NCBI RefSeq assembly: GCF_958979055.1
Contig: NC_084886.1
Location: 39,948,154-40,012,153 of the forward strand
Direction of reading: 5' to 3'
Length of the DNA stretch: 64,000 bases
From: Alnus glutinosa
Taxonomy: Eukaryota; Streptophyta; Magnoliopsida; Fagales; Betulaceae
Position numbers and translations under genes: made by a program. Positions 23,101 through 34,396 of the stretch are shown here, piece after piece; within the stretch, counting starts at the first letter, position 1; every line of letters starts with the position of its first letter. The notes beneath the pieces are model-generated. The model was not told where the DNA came from and made no database searches. It worked only from the letters and a program-made list of their open reading frames with translations.

Positions 23101-25189
23101 TCGTGGGCATGCTGACCCACGACCACAGAGCTTTTTATGTTTTTATTTTTTTTCACTTTATTTTTTTTTTATTTTTTAAATTTCTAATTTTTTAATCAAG
23201 GGTATTTTTGTATTTTTATTAGTCTTATAATGATATTAGAGACATTTCACATGTTTACTAGTTGATTTAACACTAAAACCTAATGGGAGGGATAACATTA
23301 CAAACTTTTAAAATATGGAAAGCCGACATTGAAACTTTTTAATTTTAAGGGTATGATAATTGCTATAGTGTCAAAATATCATGGGGTAAGTAAAGTTTTT
23401 CCTATAGTAGGTTAAAAATAAAATAAAATTGAGGAACGTCAAATTTTTCTTCTTTGCGTTGTTTGAACTTTATATTGCTTAATGCTTAAAGAGAAACCAT
23501 CCTTTTGTGATTGTTTGTATTAAATTTACGTATTTGCCAGATATTCCTATATATGCGTTTATATGTATATATATATATAAATGCTTATTTTTGGAGTATA
23601 AAACAGTTGGATACCCATTTTTGTCCGAAGGCTTTACTAGTTCACATTCGCCATTTTGAAATTTGCCCGAACTTAAAAAGTTTTACATTCATTCAATGAT
23701 GGCTGCCGCAAGCCAGCAAAGGGCCATAAACCTTCTCTTCATTCAACAGCAACCTTCATTTATTATACTCTTCTCTTCTTCTATGCTTTCACAAACCTTG
23801 AAACTTATATTTCATGGCATATAAACAAGAAGAAGATCTAGAAGAGATTATTAATTAGGACCACAAAAATAAAAATATTTTGTCGGTTCAAACAGATTTC
23901 TTTTCTTTTTAAATCATGAGAAGTTTTTTTAATTGCTAAGAAAAGATCTACAAGAGCAGCAAGATAAAAAATAAAAATAAAATAATAAAACAAACAAACA
24001 AAACCCCAACAATTACGAGCCACCAGAAGGATTGACTTAATTGGTAATTAACGAGCTTACTCATATGGCTAGTGAAGGGGAGATATGAGTTTGAGTCTCC
24101 CTCAATTTCTCAAATTCTAGGTGGCCTGGTCCCTCCAACTAAAAAACCACTCTCCATGTACCAAATGTTATAAGAGACCACGCTACATAGACTCTAAGAG
24201 ATGGAAGGGGTACTGATGTATTGCATTACTAATTAATCCCTACTCACCACTCTCTATCACCATGTCCTTGGTTACCTCTTGGTGAAGACTATAATTACAT
24301 GAGAAACAGGAAAAAAAAAAAAAAGTGGGTATGATCAAAAGTAGCAAAGGAAAAAATTGGGCTTTACGCTTTCTACCTCCGCCACTATCAGAAAGTTGGG
24401 ATAACCTCTGATTCTTTCTTGATGAAAGTCATTTCTGTATGACTTCCACCTTTGAAGTGTCAGAGGAGAAGTGTCGGAAGATATATGTGTCTTCATCCTT
24501 GCCAGTTTCAACAAGTGAAAATAGAACTCCAACTGAGAGTCTCAAAGAGTTAACCAGCACATGGGTTGTTTCAGGGTTTGTAGTGGGGGAAGAAATACAT
24601 TTATAGGCCTCAAAATAACGCTGAATTACATTAAAAAATAAAAATTTATCGCTAAATCCATAAAATGACGATGCTTTATTTTATATATATATATTTAAAA
24701 AAAAAAAAAAAAAAGGCGAACCGAAACTCTATAAAAATCTAGGGGTAACCTTTGCCCACACCTCCTAATTTTGTGAGAAATGAGAATTGAGCCCCGCCTT
24801 TGTCTGTTGTAGGAAGTCCTGCTCAGGTTGAAACTGGCCAGCTGTCGGAATTACCTCAGCCTATGTAGTCCTAAGAAAAAAAATACAATAATAAAATAAA
24901 AATAGCAACAACCGCTAAGTACTCACAGCAAGATAGGGGCCTTTAGTCTCAACTTTTAAGGCCCCCAAAAGAACATGCTCATGGGCTGCTGGGTTAGCTC
25001 CTCTGGGTCTAGAAGCAAATGACATGCTTCTACACAGCCATAGACAGATCTTCAATACCTCTGATACACAACAATTCATCAGTCCTATGTGAGTACTGTC
25101 ATATACAAGACTCTTGTTCTCCTTTATCCCCTAAATGGAAGAGACTTGCATGGTCTTGAATTTGTTTTCTAGTTGGCAGATTCACCATA
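20103..25189. repeat. Segmental duplication, copy 2
   Basis: This is the partner of 1-9085 (plus 10196-10280). It lacks the MITE, hAT and retroposon insertions of copy 1 and so shows their empty sites (about 23020, 24541 and 25073-25083). It has its own changes: an extra partial PR-10 exon set (21809-22240), about 170 bp of different sequence at 24542-24715, and truncation of the shared LINE scrap by a MITE at 25190. Confidence 0.85.
21404..22446 (-). pseudogene. PR-10 / Bet v 1-type pseudogene C, with partial internal duplication
   Basis: Intact exon 1 (22446-22263, [20 protein letters not shown]) and a full-length exon 2 (21735-21404) match gene A closely. Between them lie a 57-nt stub of exon 2 (22162-22106) and a second exon 1 (22013-21830) whose ATG has become AAT. 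Exon 2 has lost one base near 21551 (reading TSKYYT then METMRSW), so the last quarter is frameshifted and ends at a new stop at 21404. A short AATTTAGTTGTAGG repeat also duplicates the old stop region (21410-21446). Splicing of the first exon 1 to the far exon 2 is possible, but the product would have an aberrant C-terminal helix, the part that closes the ligand cavity. Confidence 0.85.
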
Positions 25190-25545
25190 AAAAGTATTTT
25201 TAGTACGTAGAAAGCTATGTAAAGACAAAATGGGTATGTTTAGTAAAAAAACCCAAAAAGTGCTTTGACTTTTTTGCTCTAAAAATAGTTCAAAATGCAC
25301 TTTTAAAAAGAAATTGACTCAAAAACTCTTTCTAGATATAAAAGCTTCATTTGCCAACACATTTTCAAAGATGCTCTAAGCTTCTCTGAAAATGTAATTT
25401 TGAGCTTTTTTCGAGTAAAAAAGTCAAAGAAGTATTTTTTATGTTTTTTACCAAATGCACCCATTTTTTGCATGGCACAATTTTTAATGTATTAAAAGTA
25501 CTTTTTAAGCACCTTAACACAGTCCCAAATAGACTCTTAGAAACC
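25190..25545. mobile_element. Foldback MITE with about 95-bp inverted arms
   Basis: The left arm (from AAAAAGTATTTTTAGTAC, then AATGGGTATGTTTAGTAAAA, ending GACTTTTTTGCTC) is matched inverted by the right arm (GAGTAAAAAAGTC, TTTTTTACCAAATGCACCCATT, AAAAGTACTTTTTAA). It has cut off the shared LINE fragment in copy 2. The motif GGGTGCATTTGGTAA is common in plant MITE ends. No clear target duplication was seen. Confidence 0.7.
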
Positions 25546-25705
25546 TAGTGAAAATAGTAGCTAATTAACTTTTCGTTTTAATCTTCTCTCTCCTCTATGA
25601 TAGTTTTTCATCCCCATGCTAGAGTTTTTTCCTCCTTCCCTATATATGAGTGCTCAAGGTGGAGGGAATCATATCCCTTCCTTTTCCCACCTTTCTTCTT
25701 CTTCT

Positions 25706-25707
<2 letters not shown>

Positions 25708-25745
<38 letters not shown>
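25708..25745. repeat. Poly-T tract
   Basis: A run of 38 T preceded by a CTT microsatellite. It could be the reverse of a poly-A tail, but no retroposon is recognisable beside it. Confidence 0.9.
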
Positions 25746-25746
<1 letters not shown>

Positions 25747-25840
25747 TGAAATCTTAATTAGTAGAATTGTTTCCTTCCTCTCGAGTCGACAAATCCCTCC
25801 TCTGCCCCATTCTTCTCACCCAGCTTCTTCTCTTCGCAAG

Positions 25841-25945
25841 AAGTTCACTAACTATGAGACAAAGTATACGGTTCTAGAAATGACTTGTGCTCTTACATGG
25901 GCCTCACAACGCCTATGCCATTACATGTTGAACTATACAACCATT
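25841..25945 (+). pseudogene. Ty3/gypsy RNase H fragment
   Basis: About 35 codons read like the retrotransposon RNase H block, with NYETKYTVLEMTCALTWASQ and RLCHYMLNYTT. No other part of the polyprotein flanks it. It is a short isolated scrap. Confidence 0.65.
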
Positions 25946-26293
25946 GTACCCTGTGTGCCACCCCAGATGACAAATTTATGACTTTTAAGCTATAAATCTA
26001 CTTATTTCATCCAGATGCCCGAGTGGCAAATTTAAGGCTTTTATGTTAACTCGATTCTTCCTCCCCTCTCTTCCAAGTCTCTTTATAGCCAGTGCTCTCC
26101 TTTTTGCCTATCGAAACTTCATAGAACCGATGACCCTTGCGAGCAAAGCGTCAATCACCACTCTTACTTGACTTCGGAGTTGTGTTCCTCTATAACGGTT
26201 TTAAGAGCACAAGCAGCAAGCTTCCCCTAAACTTTTCCTCAATTTAGGGAATGTAACCACTTTTTCTTCCATATTTAAATACACTCCACAATA
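25946..26293. other. Intergenic, no gene seen
   Basis: No reading frame or repeat that I recognise. It runs up to the short MITE at 26294. Confidence 0.4.
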
Positions 26294-26444
26294 ACTAGAA
26301 AATGATCTCTCTATTTCAAATGAAATGGTGAGGAGCTGGTTAGGAAAATATGAGGGGCAAAATTGTCTCAATTTTAATGTTGAGACAATTTTGCCCATCT
26401 TTTAACACTAAGTCCATTTCATTTGAAATGGAGAAGATCAGTTT
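26294..26444. mobile_element. 151-bp palindromic MITE with 8-bp target duplication
   Basis: It is flanked by CCACAATA at 26286-26293 and 26445-26452. The arms are inverted repeats (left GAAAATGATCTCTCTATTTC, right reversed GAAACTGATCTTCTCCATTTC, then CAAATGAAATGG in both). The centre is a perfect 17-bp hairpin, GGGCAAAATTGTCTCAA (26355-26371) pairing with 26380-26396. An 8-bp duplication suggests hAT mobilisation. Confidence 0.75.
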
Positions 26445-27202
26445 CCACAATAGCTCCCTTTATCCTTTCTCTATACCATTTAAATATTCTTTTAAATTAA
26501 ATGTTGAAGAGAGATGAAAAAGAAATCATTTAAATATTGTAAGAGATGAAAGAGAAAGTTATTTATATTAGGGGTAAATACGTTCCACTTCATATGGTTT
26601 AATACCTTTATTTTTTGTCCCATGTGATTCATTGCATATCGCAAATGATACATTGGTATTGGCGAAAGACGAAGATAGTATTTCCTTCCAAAAATTAACT
26701 GTAGTCTATGTCATTGCCACTAAACCCCCTTCAAAAGTCGACACCTATCCTAAATGCCACATAATACATCATACATGTTAAATCAATTCCACATAATTTG
26801 TTCAAAATCCACGTAAATTGTTTTCTTAACCAGTGTTGTCTTCCTCGCCCCATTTCCCCCAAAATCCCGAAAATGGTGGAACCCAAACCAGCTCCGGTAC
26901 AATTAGTTTCTCCCCAAACCAAACGCAGAAGTTGAAGCAGATCAAGCAAATTTAGCTTCCCGTGGACGATACCAGCTGTACTTCCGTCCAAATTCCTGTG
27001 GATAAACCAAACGCAGAACCTAAGTCACAATCGAACGAGATGACATCAAGTTGCATATGAGAGTCGAAAGGGAAGGAAGTTTCTCGTGGCTTAGATAAGG
27101 TGTGTTCTTAACCTATATTTAAATTTGTTTTGTTCGGAGTTACGATCGGTTACAATCAATTAATGTTTTTTTTTTAATCAAACAAAGTCATCATTTGGAT
27201 CT

Positions 27203-27568
27203 TTGTCGGTGGACCATGGTGAGATGTCCTATGTATGTTTTTGTGATTTACCTGTACCTTTGAAGACCTCCTGGACTAGGGAAAACTGTGGTAAACAATT
27301 TTTGGGTTGCACCACCTATGATTCAAGAGTGAGTAGTTTCATGATTGAAGTACTTCCACTGAATTATTTGAATGGGTTCTTATTGACTGGCCTGGTATAC
27401 TCCAACATACAAACAAAAGCTACATGCCGATTTTTCAAATGGCTGGACAAACCAACTTGTGTAAGAGGTATGGAGGTCTTACCTGAGATTACGAAGAAGG
27501 TTAAGGACCTAGAGGATGAAAATGATAGATGCATGGCAAGGATTAAAGATTCGGGGAATGAAAAATGA
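27203..27568 (+). CDS. GRF-type zinc-finger protein (TE-associated)
   Basis: The protein (121 aa as an open frame) has CFCDLPVPLKTSWTRENCGK, then FLGC, and later CRFFKWLD. This order (C-x-C, T-S-W, N-x-G-x-x-F-x-G-C, C-x-F-F-x-W-x-D) is the GRF zinc finger, a single-stranded nucleic-acid binding module of about 45 residues. Here the halves are separated by about 30 residues, and a GTGAGT at about 27329 with an AG at about 27418 suggests an unspliced intron, though the phase does not close neatly. The C-terminus (EITKKVKDLEDENDRCMARI) looks like a coiled coil. Its place opposite a MULE transposase suggests a second, accessory gene of that element. The start is uncertain: the first-listed codon is not ATG, and an ATG lies at about 27227. 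Confidence 0.6.
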   Translation: MSVDHGEMSYVCFCDLPVPLKTSWTRENCGKQFLGCTTYDSRVSSFMIEVLPLNYLNGFLLTGLVYSNIQTKATCRFFKWLDKPTCVRGMEVLPEITKKVKDLEDENDRCMARIKDSGNEK

Positions 27569-27929
27569 CGGCTGCATGGAAAGGGTTAAGCACTTGCAGA
27601 AGAGGGATGATAAACACATGAAAATGATCACGTGTCTATAGAAGAAAAATGACATCTATAGGGCAAGAGAGAAATTTTTATGTATGCTTTGTTGTTGTCA
27701 TGGTTTACAATGTTGTTGGTTGCTTATGTTGTACTTATTAAATGACTTTGTTTGATGAAGTAGATTGACATATGTATGTGAATTATGTAAGTTTGAACCC
27801 TTTGCGGTTTAATTCCAGTTATGTTTTGCCCTTTATGATTTCATTTAGTATTACAAATGATACCTTGGTTTCATATTTTGTATCACAAATAGTACCTTAG
27901 TTATGGTATACAATCAATATTTGGTATGC

Positions 27930-28330
27930 CTGTTGTGTATCGAAATAACATGTTTAACAATTGACAACCCAAAATAACTTGTTTAACAACTGTTGACAAC
28001 CCAAAATAATTCAACAATTTCTATACACCAAAAGTTACATACAGATTATCCCTTACATAACCACTATATACCTTACATAAACCAAAAAACATAACCCTTA
28101 AATAAACATGAACAAATGACCAAATGACCAAATGTTAATATCTCATCGTACACAATAAGTATTTAGTACCCCTGTTGTGTATCAAAATAACCTGTTTAAT
28201 AATTGACAACCCAAAATAATTCAAGAATTTCTATACATTAAAATTAAAGTTACATACAGATTATCCCTTACATGAACGAAAAAACACATCCGTTACATAA
28301 ACATGACCAAATGTTAATGTCTCATGATAG
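27930..28330. repeat. Imperfect tandem duplication, about 240-bp unit
   Basis: Two successive units share CCTGTTGTGTATC, AATTGACAACCCAAAATAA, AATTTCTATACA, GTTACATACAGATTATCCC and CCAAATGTTAAT. Fragments of the unit continue to about 28490. It lies between the two genes of the MULE. Confidence 0.65.
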
Positions 28331-28523
28331 TATATACAAATGACCAAATAACCAATGTTCAAATGACCAAATATTAATCCTATCCTATCCCTTACATAAA
28401 CAAAAAATCATATCCCTTACCATTATATCCCCCTTCCCAAAAAACATATCCCTTACATAAACATGACCAAATGTTAATGTCTCAAACACATTACAAATCT
28501 TTCAAATCTTTTTTGTCAAATCC

Positions 28524-29776
28524 CTATTGAGTTGTCCTTGGCTGGAGTGGTTGTGATTCTGTTTGAATTTCCACATCTTGCTGTGATCCTCTTTGAATTT
28601 GCTCCATTGGTTATGATCCCCCAGGCTGCAACACAATCAACAACTTAACAAAAGGCATTAAAATATGATCCACACGACAACAGGTTAATTACAATCTTAA
28701 TGAGAAGCTCACCCTTTGCCTTTGCCTCTGTCTTCTCAGTTTTCTTGCAATTTGTGGGATGTCCCTTGATTGTCGACCAACCGTGCCTATCTCTAATAGT
28801 CCTCCCTGCCACACAAGATAAACAAACAAGTCCATAACATAATTATAGCATTCAATTGTAAATCAAATTATGTTTATTTCATAAATAAATAAATAACCTA
28901 CAACATTTGGATTTGGCTTCAAGTTCCTAATCCTTTTGGCATACTTCTTCCTATTTGGATTTTCTGGTTGGCAGCAACTCTTAGCATTGTGGCCCTTATG
29001 ACCACAGTTTCCACAACAAATATCATACCCCTTACGAGTGACCTTGACACTTTCATCTAACTCATTCTCGTAAACTCTTCTTTTCTAGGCTTTCTTGGCC
29101 TACCACGTTGTTTCTTTGGTATATGTGGCTCTATAGGATCCACATCACGGTCAACAGGCCACTCATTAGGTCTAGGCATGGGATTAATATCAGGGGCATA
29201 AGACAGTCTATATGTCTCCATCAAGTATCAAATACTAACATAAATCTCATGGACTTGGTTATTTGCATATATGACATAGACTGCATGTGGTCAAGGAATA
29301 CCATTAAGCTGCCACCTACCACATCCACATGTTCAATCTTCTCATATCAACGACTCTCTGAGCCTTATGACTATGATCAACCTCAAACTGCAAATCATTA
29401 CTCCATTGACAAATGAAGTTCCTAGCATCTACCTTGTTTCGATTCAATTTTTTCACGATCTTAGGGAAAATTACATTCTTTTAAGTTGCTGCTCCAGCAC
29501 TTTTTTTATTGAACCTATTTTTGAGTTGCCACCTTATCATCTCCCGGCAAGACAGAATCGGCTTTCCTCTTGCTTCCAACACCCATGAATTGAAACACTT
29601 AGTAATATTGTTTAGTAATATGTCACTGCAACTACTCACTCTAAATGCATGTCTTGACCACATCCTTGGGTCTATTTTCTCAATGTAATTGAATGCTCCT
29701 GCATCCATACCTCTAATCACAGACAAGTAGTACTAGAACTGCAATTGATTAGGTGCCTAAGCTGCACCCCACAAAG
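28524..29776 (-). pseudogene. MULE (MuDR-like) transposase, C-terminal half
   Basis: Reading from 29776 downward, family blocks appear in order: WSRHAFRVSSCSDILLNN then CFNSWVLEARGKPIL (29481-29726), a SWIM zinc-finger region (about 29270-29325) reading CGCGRWQLNGIP, and a CCHC knuckle CGNCGHKGHNAKSC (about 28970-29015). The C-terminus ends at a TAG at 28524-28526. Two GT-AG introns are likely (about 28626-28712 and 28805-28900). Stops lie upstream of WSRHAF, and in the SWIM domain the codon after GIP is TGA where the family has a zinc-binding Cys. The DDE catalytic half is missing because homology stops exactly at the LTR border. Confidence 0.8.
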
Positions 29777-32140
29777 TGTAACGCCCCACTTTTACAAAAA
29801 GCGTAAGTGAAATTTTTTCGATTTTCACGTGATATTACTAACTCATTCGAGTTATAAATTAGCAGCGGAATATAATTTTTCTTTAACAATGAGACGTCAG
29901 AGCTGACTGAATAACCTTAATATATAAAAATAATAACCTTTTTGTTTTGATATAATAATTACATTCTAAAATAATACAATATCTGCCACATGCGGCACTT
30001 AATAAATACATAACTTCTGTTTTCTCCAAATAATGATTATATGCTAAAAGTCTCGTCCTTAAGCTACTTCCTTTGTTCCTGCAAAAACTCACATGTGATT
30101 GTAGTTTACACCACAATCTCATGTTGTGGTCGAGTGAATCAACGGTCCTCATCCATAGTGACACACTGATTTATTTAACCATATACAATGCAATCAAATG
30201 ATGACAGTTATATCCACATACATTCAATCACATTCATTTATCTACTTTAACTCTTTATTTACTTAAGTCATATATTTGCATTCATTCTTACTAAAGCGTT
30301 GTGCTTAACTAAGGGGTTATCTTTAAGCCTCGTGTTCCTAAAATGTAAAGCTTAATGATTCTTAGGGCCTTGTGCCTTAACTGTGAGCTTTTTGTTCGCT
30401 AGTCTAATAACTAATGAGGCCTTGTGCTCCCATTGTGGGCCTTGTGCCCGCTAGCTTATTATCTTTATAGGGCCTTGTGCCCACCAGCTTTGTTATTATT
30501 ATTCCTTTAACATTTATTTTATCCGTCAATCTTATCAGTGTATTGATGCCTTGGTACCTAAATTTTCAATTTACCCATTGGTCTAGTCAATTGCTTGACG
30601 CCTTGTTACATAAACCTCAGTTTATCCGTTGGTTTATTTAATTCACTGACGCCTTGGTACCTAAACCTCCAGTCTTTTTATTAACCCATTCATAACTTAT
30701 AACTTTACCAGAGTATAATCATGCAAACAATATCATATACATAATTCTAACCAAAGCATGTTAAACATATCAAATGCCAAACCATATGCATAGAATTAAA
30801 TAAAACAGCAATCACTAGTCATTGAAGACTAAACCACACGTATTATCCTCAGTGAGTAAGAAATACTCACAGTAATTCTTCTGGCTTTAGAAAGTATCCA
30901 CACACAAATATTTGTTGCAATATAAATTAGTACAAACAATAGTGAATCAGTATAATTCATTAAAAATGCATTTTAATCCTATTTTCATTTCTGACTTTTA
31001 AACCTTAATAATCTCCTAATTATCTCCACATATCAATTTGTCCAATTACATTTTATTACTAATCTTTTTTTCCATTTTTGATCTTTAACTAATATAATGT
31101 CATTTGGAGATAATAACAGCATATAAAATTGATTAATTATAATGCCACATATTTCATGCGGGCATTATAATAGCATTTATAAATAATAACCAAAATACCC
31201 ATTTTATAAAAATAGATAAAATAGTTAAAAGTCATTATTTTTACAATAGAGTTTTGCAAGTCAAAATAACTTAACCTTAAATTAAATAATATTAAGGCAA
31301 GCATTGTTTCAGTTATTTTAACTGAAACAATGAGTTACCAAAATATATTTAAGTCCATATTTAACTTATTTTTATATCAAATAAACTTAATAAATATGTT
31401 AATATAATTAACGAGTTTTATACTTTAAATACAAGTGAAATAAAATAACTTTGTGCTTATTTCTTATTATTGAGCAGAGCAATGAGTTTAAGGCAAGCAC
31501 TGTTTCAATTATTTTAACTGAAATAGTGAGATACCAAAATATATTTAAGTCCATATTTGACTTATTTTTATATCAAATAAACTTAATAAATATGTTAATA
31601 TAATTAACGAGTTTTATACTTTAAATACAAGTGAAATAAAATAACCTCGTGCTTATTTCTTATTTTAACCTTATAAAATTGAGCAGAGTAACGACATTAA
31701 TATATTAAATGCCTAAAATACTTAAAAGTATTTGGGCAGCGTAACGGCGCTTTTGTAAAATAATGTCATTTCACTCGGGCATTATAACGACGTACTTTTA
31801 TATTTAATCACTCCACTTCGAAAATCCTGTTTAAAACACAACTTAAAAAACGTTAGATTTCACAAAAAATCACAAATATTAAAACCAAACTTTATATAAA
31901 AACAAATATCGTTTTTCTTTCTTTTTCTTTTTCTTTTCTTCTTTATCTTTCTTTCTTTCTTTCTTTTTCTTTGTTTGGCTTTCCTTATTTTCTTCTTTCT
32001 TATTTTTTTCTTTCTTATCTGCAAGTGGAGCCGAGAGAGACAGAGAGATAGAGAAACAGAGACGGAGAGAAAGAAAGCTTGGGTGAGACTTACCCACGGA
32101 TGGAAGAGAGAGAGAGCTCTGATTTACCTTGCTGTTGGAC

Positions 32141-32185
<45 letters not shown>

Positions 32186-32757
32186 TAATCGAGAGAGAAA
32201 AGTTGCAGAGAAGAGAGTGAGAGAGAACCCAATTACACTTTAGAAAAATCGATCAATCGCATTGAACAATAAGTCGATTGATCACATTTTTACACTATAA
32301 AATAATCGATCGATCGCATTGAACAATAAGTCGATCGATCTCAATTTTACACTATAAAATAATCGATCGATCAATTATACTTAGTCAGAATTCCATCTGT
32401 TTCAGCACCCATATAAATCGGTCGATTGATTACTTAATCAATCGATTGATTTCCAGTTCTATCAATTTGATCGATTCCAACCACGCACAATCGATTTTCA
32501 GACATTAAACAATCACTCGATCGATTCTATAATCGATCAATTGATTTAGACTTAGTCTACTTTCTAATTTCTAATCAATTTTAACTCCTATACACTTATA
32601 CATGTATTTCTAATAAATATTTAATCTCTTTAATATTTATACCTATCTTCATGAATATTTATTCCACAAATATTCATATGTATGTTATTCCTATTATTAG
32701 GCCTTAAATCATATTTTAAGATATTCTATTCAACATCTTAAATTACGGGGTGTTACA
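29777..32757 (-). mobile_element. 3' LTR (2981 bp) of a chromovirus-like Ty3/gypsy element, antisense
   Basis: On the minus strand this starts TGTAACACCCCG and ends GGGGCGTTACA. Its last 150 bp match the end of the solo LTR at 54109-57393, so it is the same family in the opposite direction. The 5-bp flanks differ (CAAAG and TTCCT), so it is not a simple solo LTR. Next to its start lies a purine-rich tract and internal sequence, which makes it a 3' LTR. Inside are GATCGAT-rich stretches (32250-32530), a GA microsatellite (32130-32230) and imperfect repeats built on GGCCTTGTGCCC and GACGCCTTGGTACC. Confidence 0.82.
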
Positions 32758-32945
32758 TTCCTCCCCCCTTACCAGAATTTCGTCATTGAAATTCATAAAC
32801 CTTATATCGTACAAAGTTTATATTAAAGGAAGATTTTAGATTACTAAATCTTAAGTCCAGTGACATGAATTTTAAGCGTAAGATTTAATTATTAACCATG
32901 GGTTATCTTAACCCTAATTATCAAGGGAGAGAAATGATATGAGAA
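32758..32945 (-). mobile_element. Internal stub with polypurine tract
   Basis: On the minus strand the sequence reads GACGAAATTC, then GGTAAGGGGGGAGGAA, directly before the LTR. A polypurine tract after GACGAAATTC is the usual 3' end of plant chromovirus internal regions. Only about 190 bp remain before an unrelated repeat starts, so the coding region and 5' LTR are gone. Confidence 0.7.
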
Positions 32946-33250
32946 AATAGGCTTAAATACAAAAAAGCCTCCCATATTATCACATGTTCTCCGAATGGCT
33001 CCCCGAACTACTAGTACTTGCAGTCCGACCCCCCAAACTACCAATTGCTTGTTTTTTTGGCCCCTTTCGTCAGTTTATGATGTCTATATGGATGGAAAGG
33101 AGTCACGTGCCGTGCAAGTGACTCTGTCCTACTCTGAAGGACAGTAAAATTCGCAAATGCCCTTAATTTTAACATTGAAATTACTAGATTGCCCTTTGTA
33201 AGAAAAACACATGAGTGGTTTAGGGCCAAAATATTACAGCAATGCCATTC
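32946..33250. repeat. Dispersed repeat, inverted partner at 58190-58395
   Basis: CTTAAATACAAAAAAGCCTCCC, TGTTCTCCGAATGGCTCC and GTCCGACCCCCCAAACT all recur, reversed, at 58190-58395 with small changes. This is probably a non-autonomous DNA transposon or its end. The complete boundaries are unclear. Confidence 0.55.
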
Positions 33251-34391
33251 GTCTTCTACGATGGTACATTGTCCTGCAGCATGAGATGCAGCTCCTCTCT
33301 ACATGATTTCGCAACGCATTGCCACCTTGGATGACGTACTCCTTAGCCTTGTCAATACCAATGCAGTGTAAAGGCTTACCGAATCTCAACAAGCACAGAA
33401 ATCTTAGAGTGGAAGTGAAGGGGAAGATGGAGATGAAGAAAAGTGCGAAGAGTAACCACCCATCCATGGTCAGCTGTGGGTCACAACCTCTCCATCGTAA
33501 ACTACTCTTGCAAGATTTCGGAGAGTTCAGATAGATTAATTGTCACGTTGCCCTGAGGTTGGTTTCTGCAATTCACACTTTTGCTGCACTAGGTGTCAAT
33601 GGGCTCATGAGGCAAGCTTTCACGGCCCAATTGGCCGGCTAGCAAAAATGCGTCTCTTGCCAAATTCAAATGATTGAGTTTGATGGTGATAAGGTGAGTG
33701 AGGTTTGTAACAATAAGTGGTGTAGTAGATGAGAGGGAGAAAGTTTGTGGGGTGGGTTGGGTAGTGGAAGAGGTTAATGATGCCATTGATAGGGGAAGGT
33801 GGATTATTTGTCGAGAATGTAGAACAGGTGTTTGATATAAATGCAAAGAGAAGAAAGTGATGTGCAAGGAACATGAAAACAGAAAAGGAAAGCTAATCCA
33901 CTCTTGCTTTGTGCTTGTATATGTGGCTATCACATTCTTGTAAATCCCAGCTAGCTGCAAATGAATTAGAATTAGGAATCAAAAAAATATATGAAATGAA
34001 ATTGCTCCACCAATTCAGTATATATATATATATACTAAACTTCTCCCACCAATTCAAGCCACTGTCTTTTCTACTGTTGTCAATTTCACGAGAGAGTGAG
34101 CAATCCAAAATCAAAGCAACAATTGCAGCCACCGTTGTATGCGACATGAAGATGACAGTCACTATATCGTCAAACTGCATGTTATTGAACAAAAATTATG
34201 TAAAATGTTATAATGGTGGAAACATTAACATAGATGTCGAATAACCCAAGTTTAGTTGTTCAAGATTCTCACCCATCCAGAGCTGGTGCGAACGAGCCCA
34301 GACCTTAAACTAGAATCAAACTCCACAAAACTACAATAAAGGGTGCAGATTAGCCATACCCGTGGGCAGATATACAACACCACGTGTTGGT
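33251..34391. other. Intergenic region with repeat scraps
   Basis: Apart from the gag-like fragment at 33589-33786, I recognise nothing. A minus-strand frame at 33234-33467 has a hydrophobic N-terminus but no family resemblance that I can name. An AT microsatellite lies at 34019-34035. Confidence 0.35.
33589..33786 (-). pseudogene. Copia gag N-terminal fragment
   Basis: A 65-codon frame starts with a Ser/Thr/Pro-rich leader and then PLIVTNLTHLITIKLNHLN, which resembles the conserved start of RE1-type copia gag proteins. The part after it (from LARDAFLL) does not fit, so the frame is truncated or rearranged. Confidence 0.45.
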
Positions 34392-34396
34392 AATAT

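Larger units (their letters stand above)
26572..29776. mobile_element. Truncated MuDR-like (MULE) element
   Basis: Two converging genes are seen: a GRF zinc-finger ORF on the plus strand (27203-27568) and a MULE transposase C-terminal half on the minus strand (28524-29776). MuDR-type elements also carry two converging genes. The left end may start near GGGGTAAATACG at about 26575. The right half was lost where the antisense LTR begins at 29777. An imperfect tandem duplication (27930-28330) fills the space between the genes. Confidence 0.6.

Noticed and set aside
31879-32232. ORFs on both strands in the GA/CT-rich tract
   Set aside because: Low-complexity simple repeat inside an LTR; the translation is only Ser/Leu/Lys/Arg runs.
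29777-32757. Third solo LTR
   Set aside because: Flanking 5-mers do not match and a polypurine tract with internal sequence is attached, so it is a 3' LTR of a truncated element.
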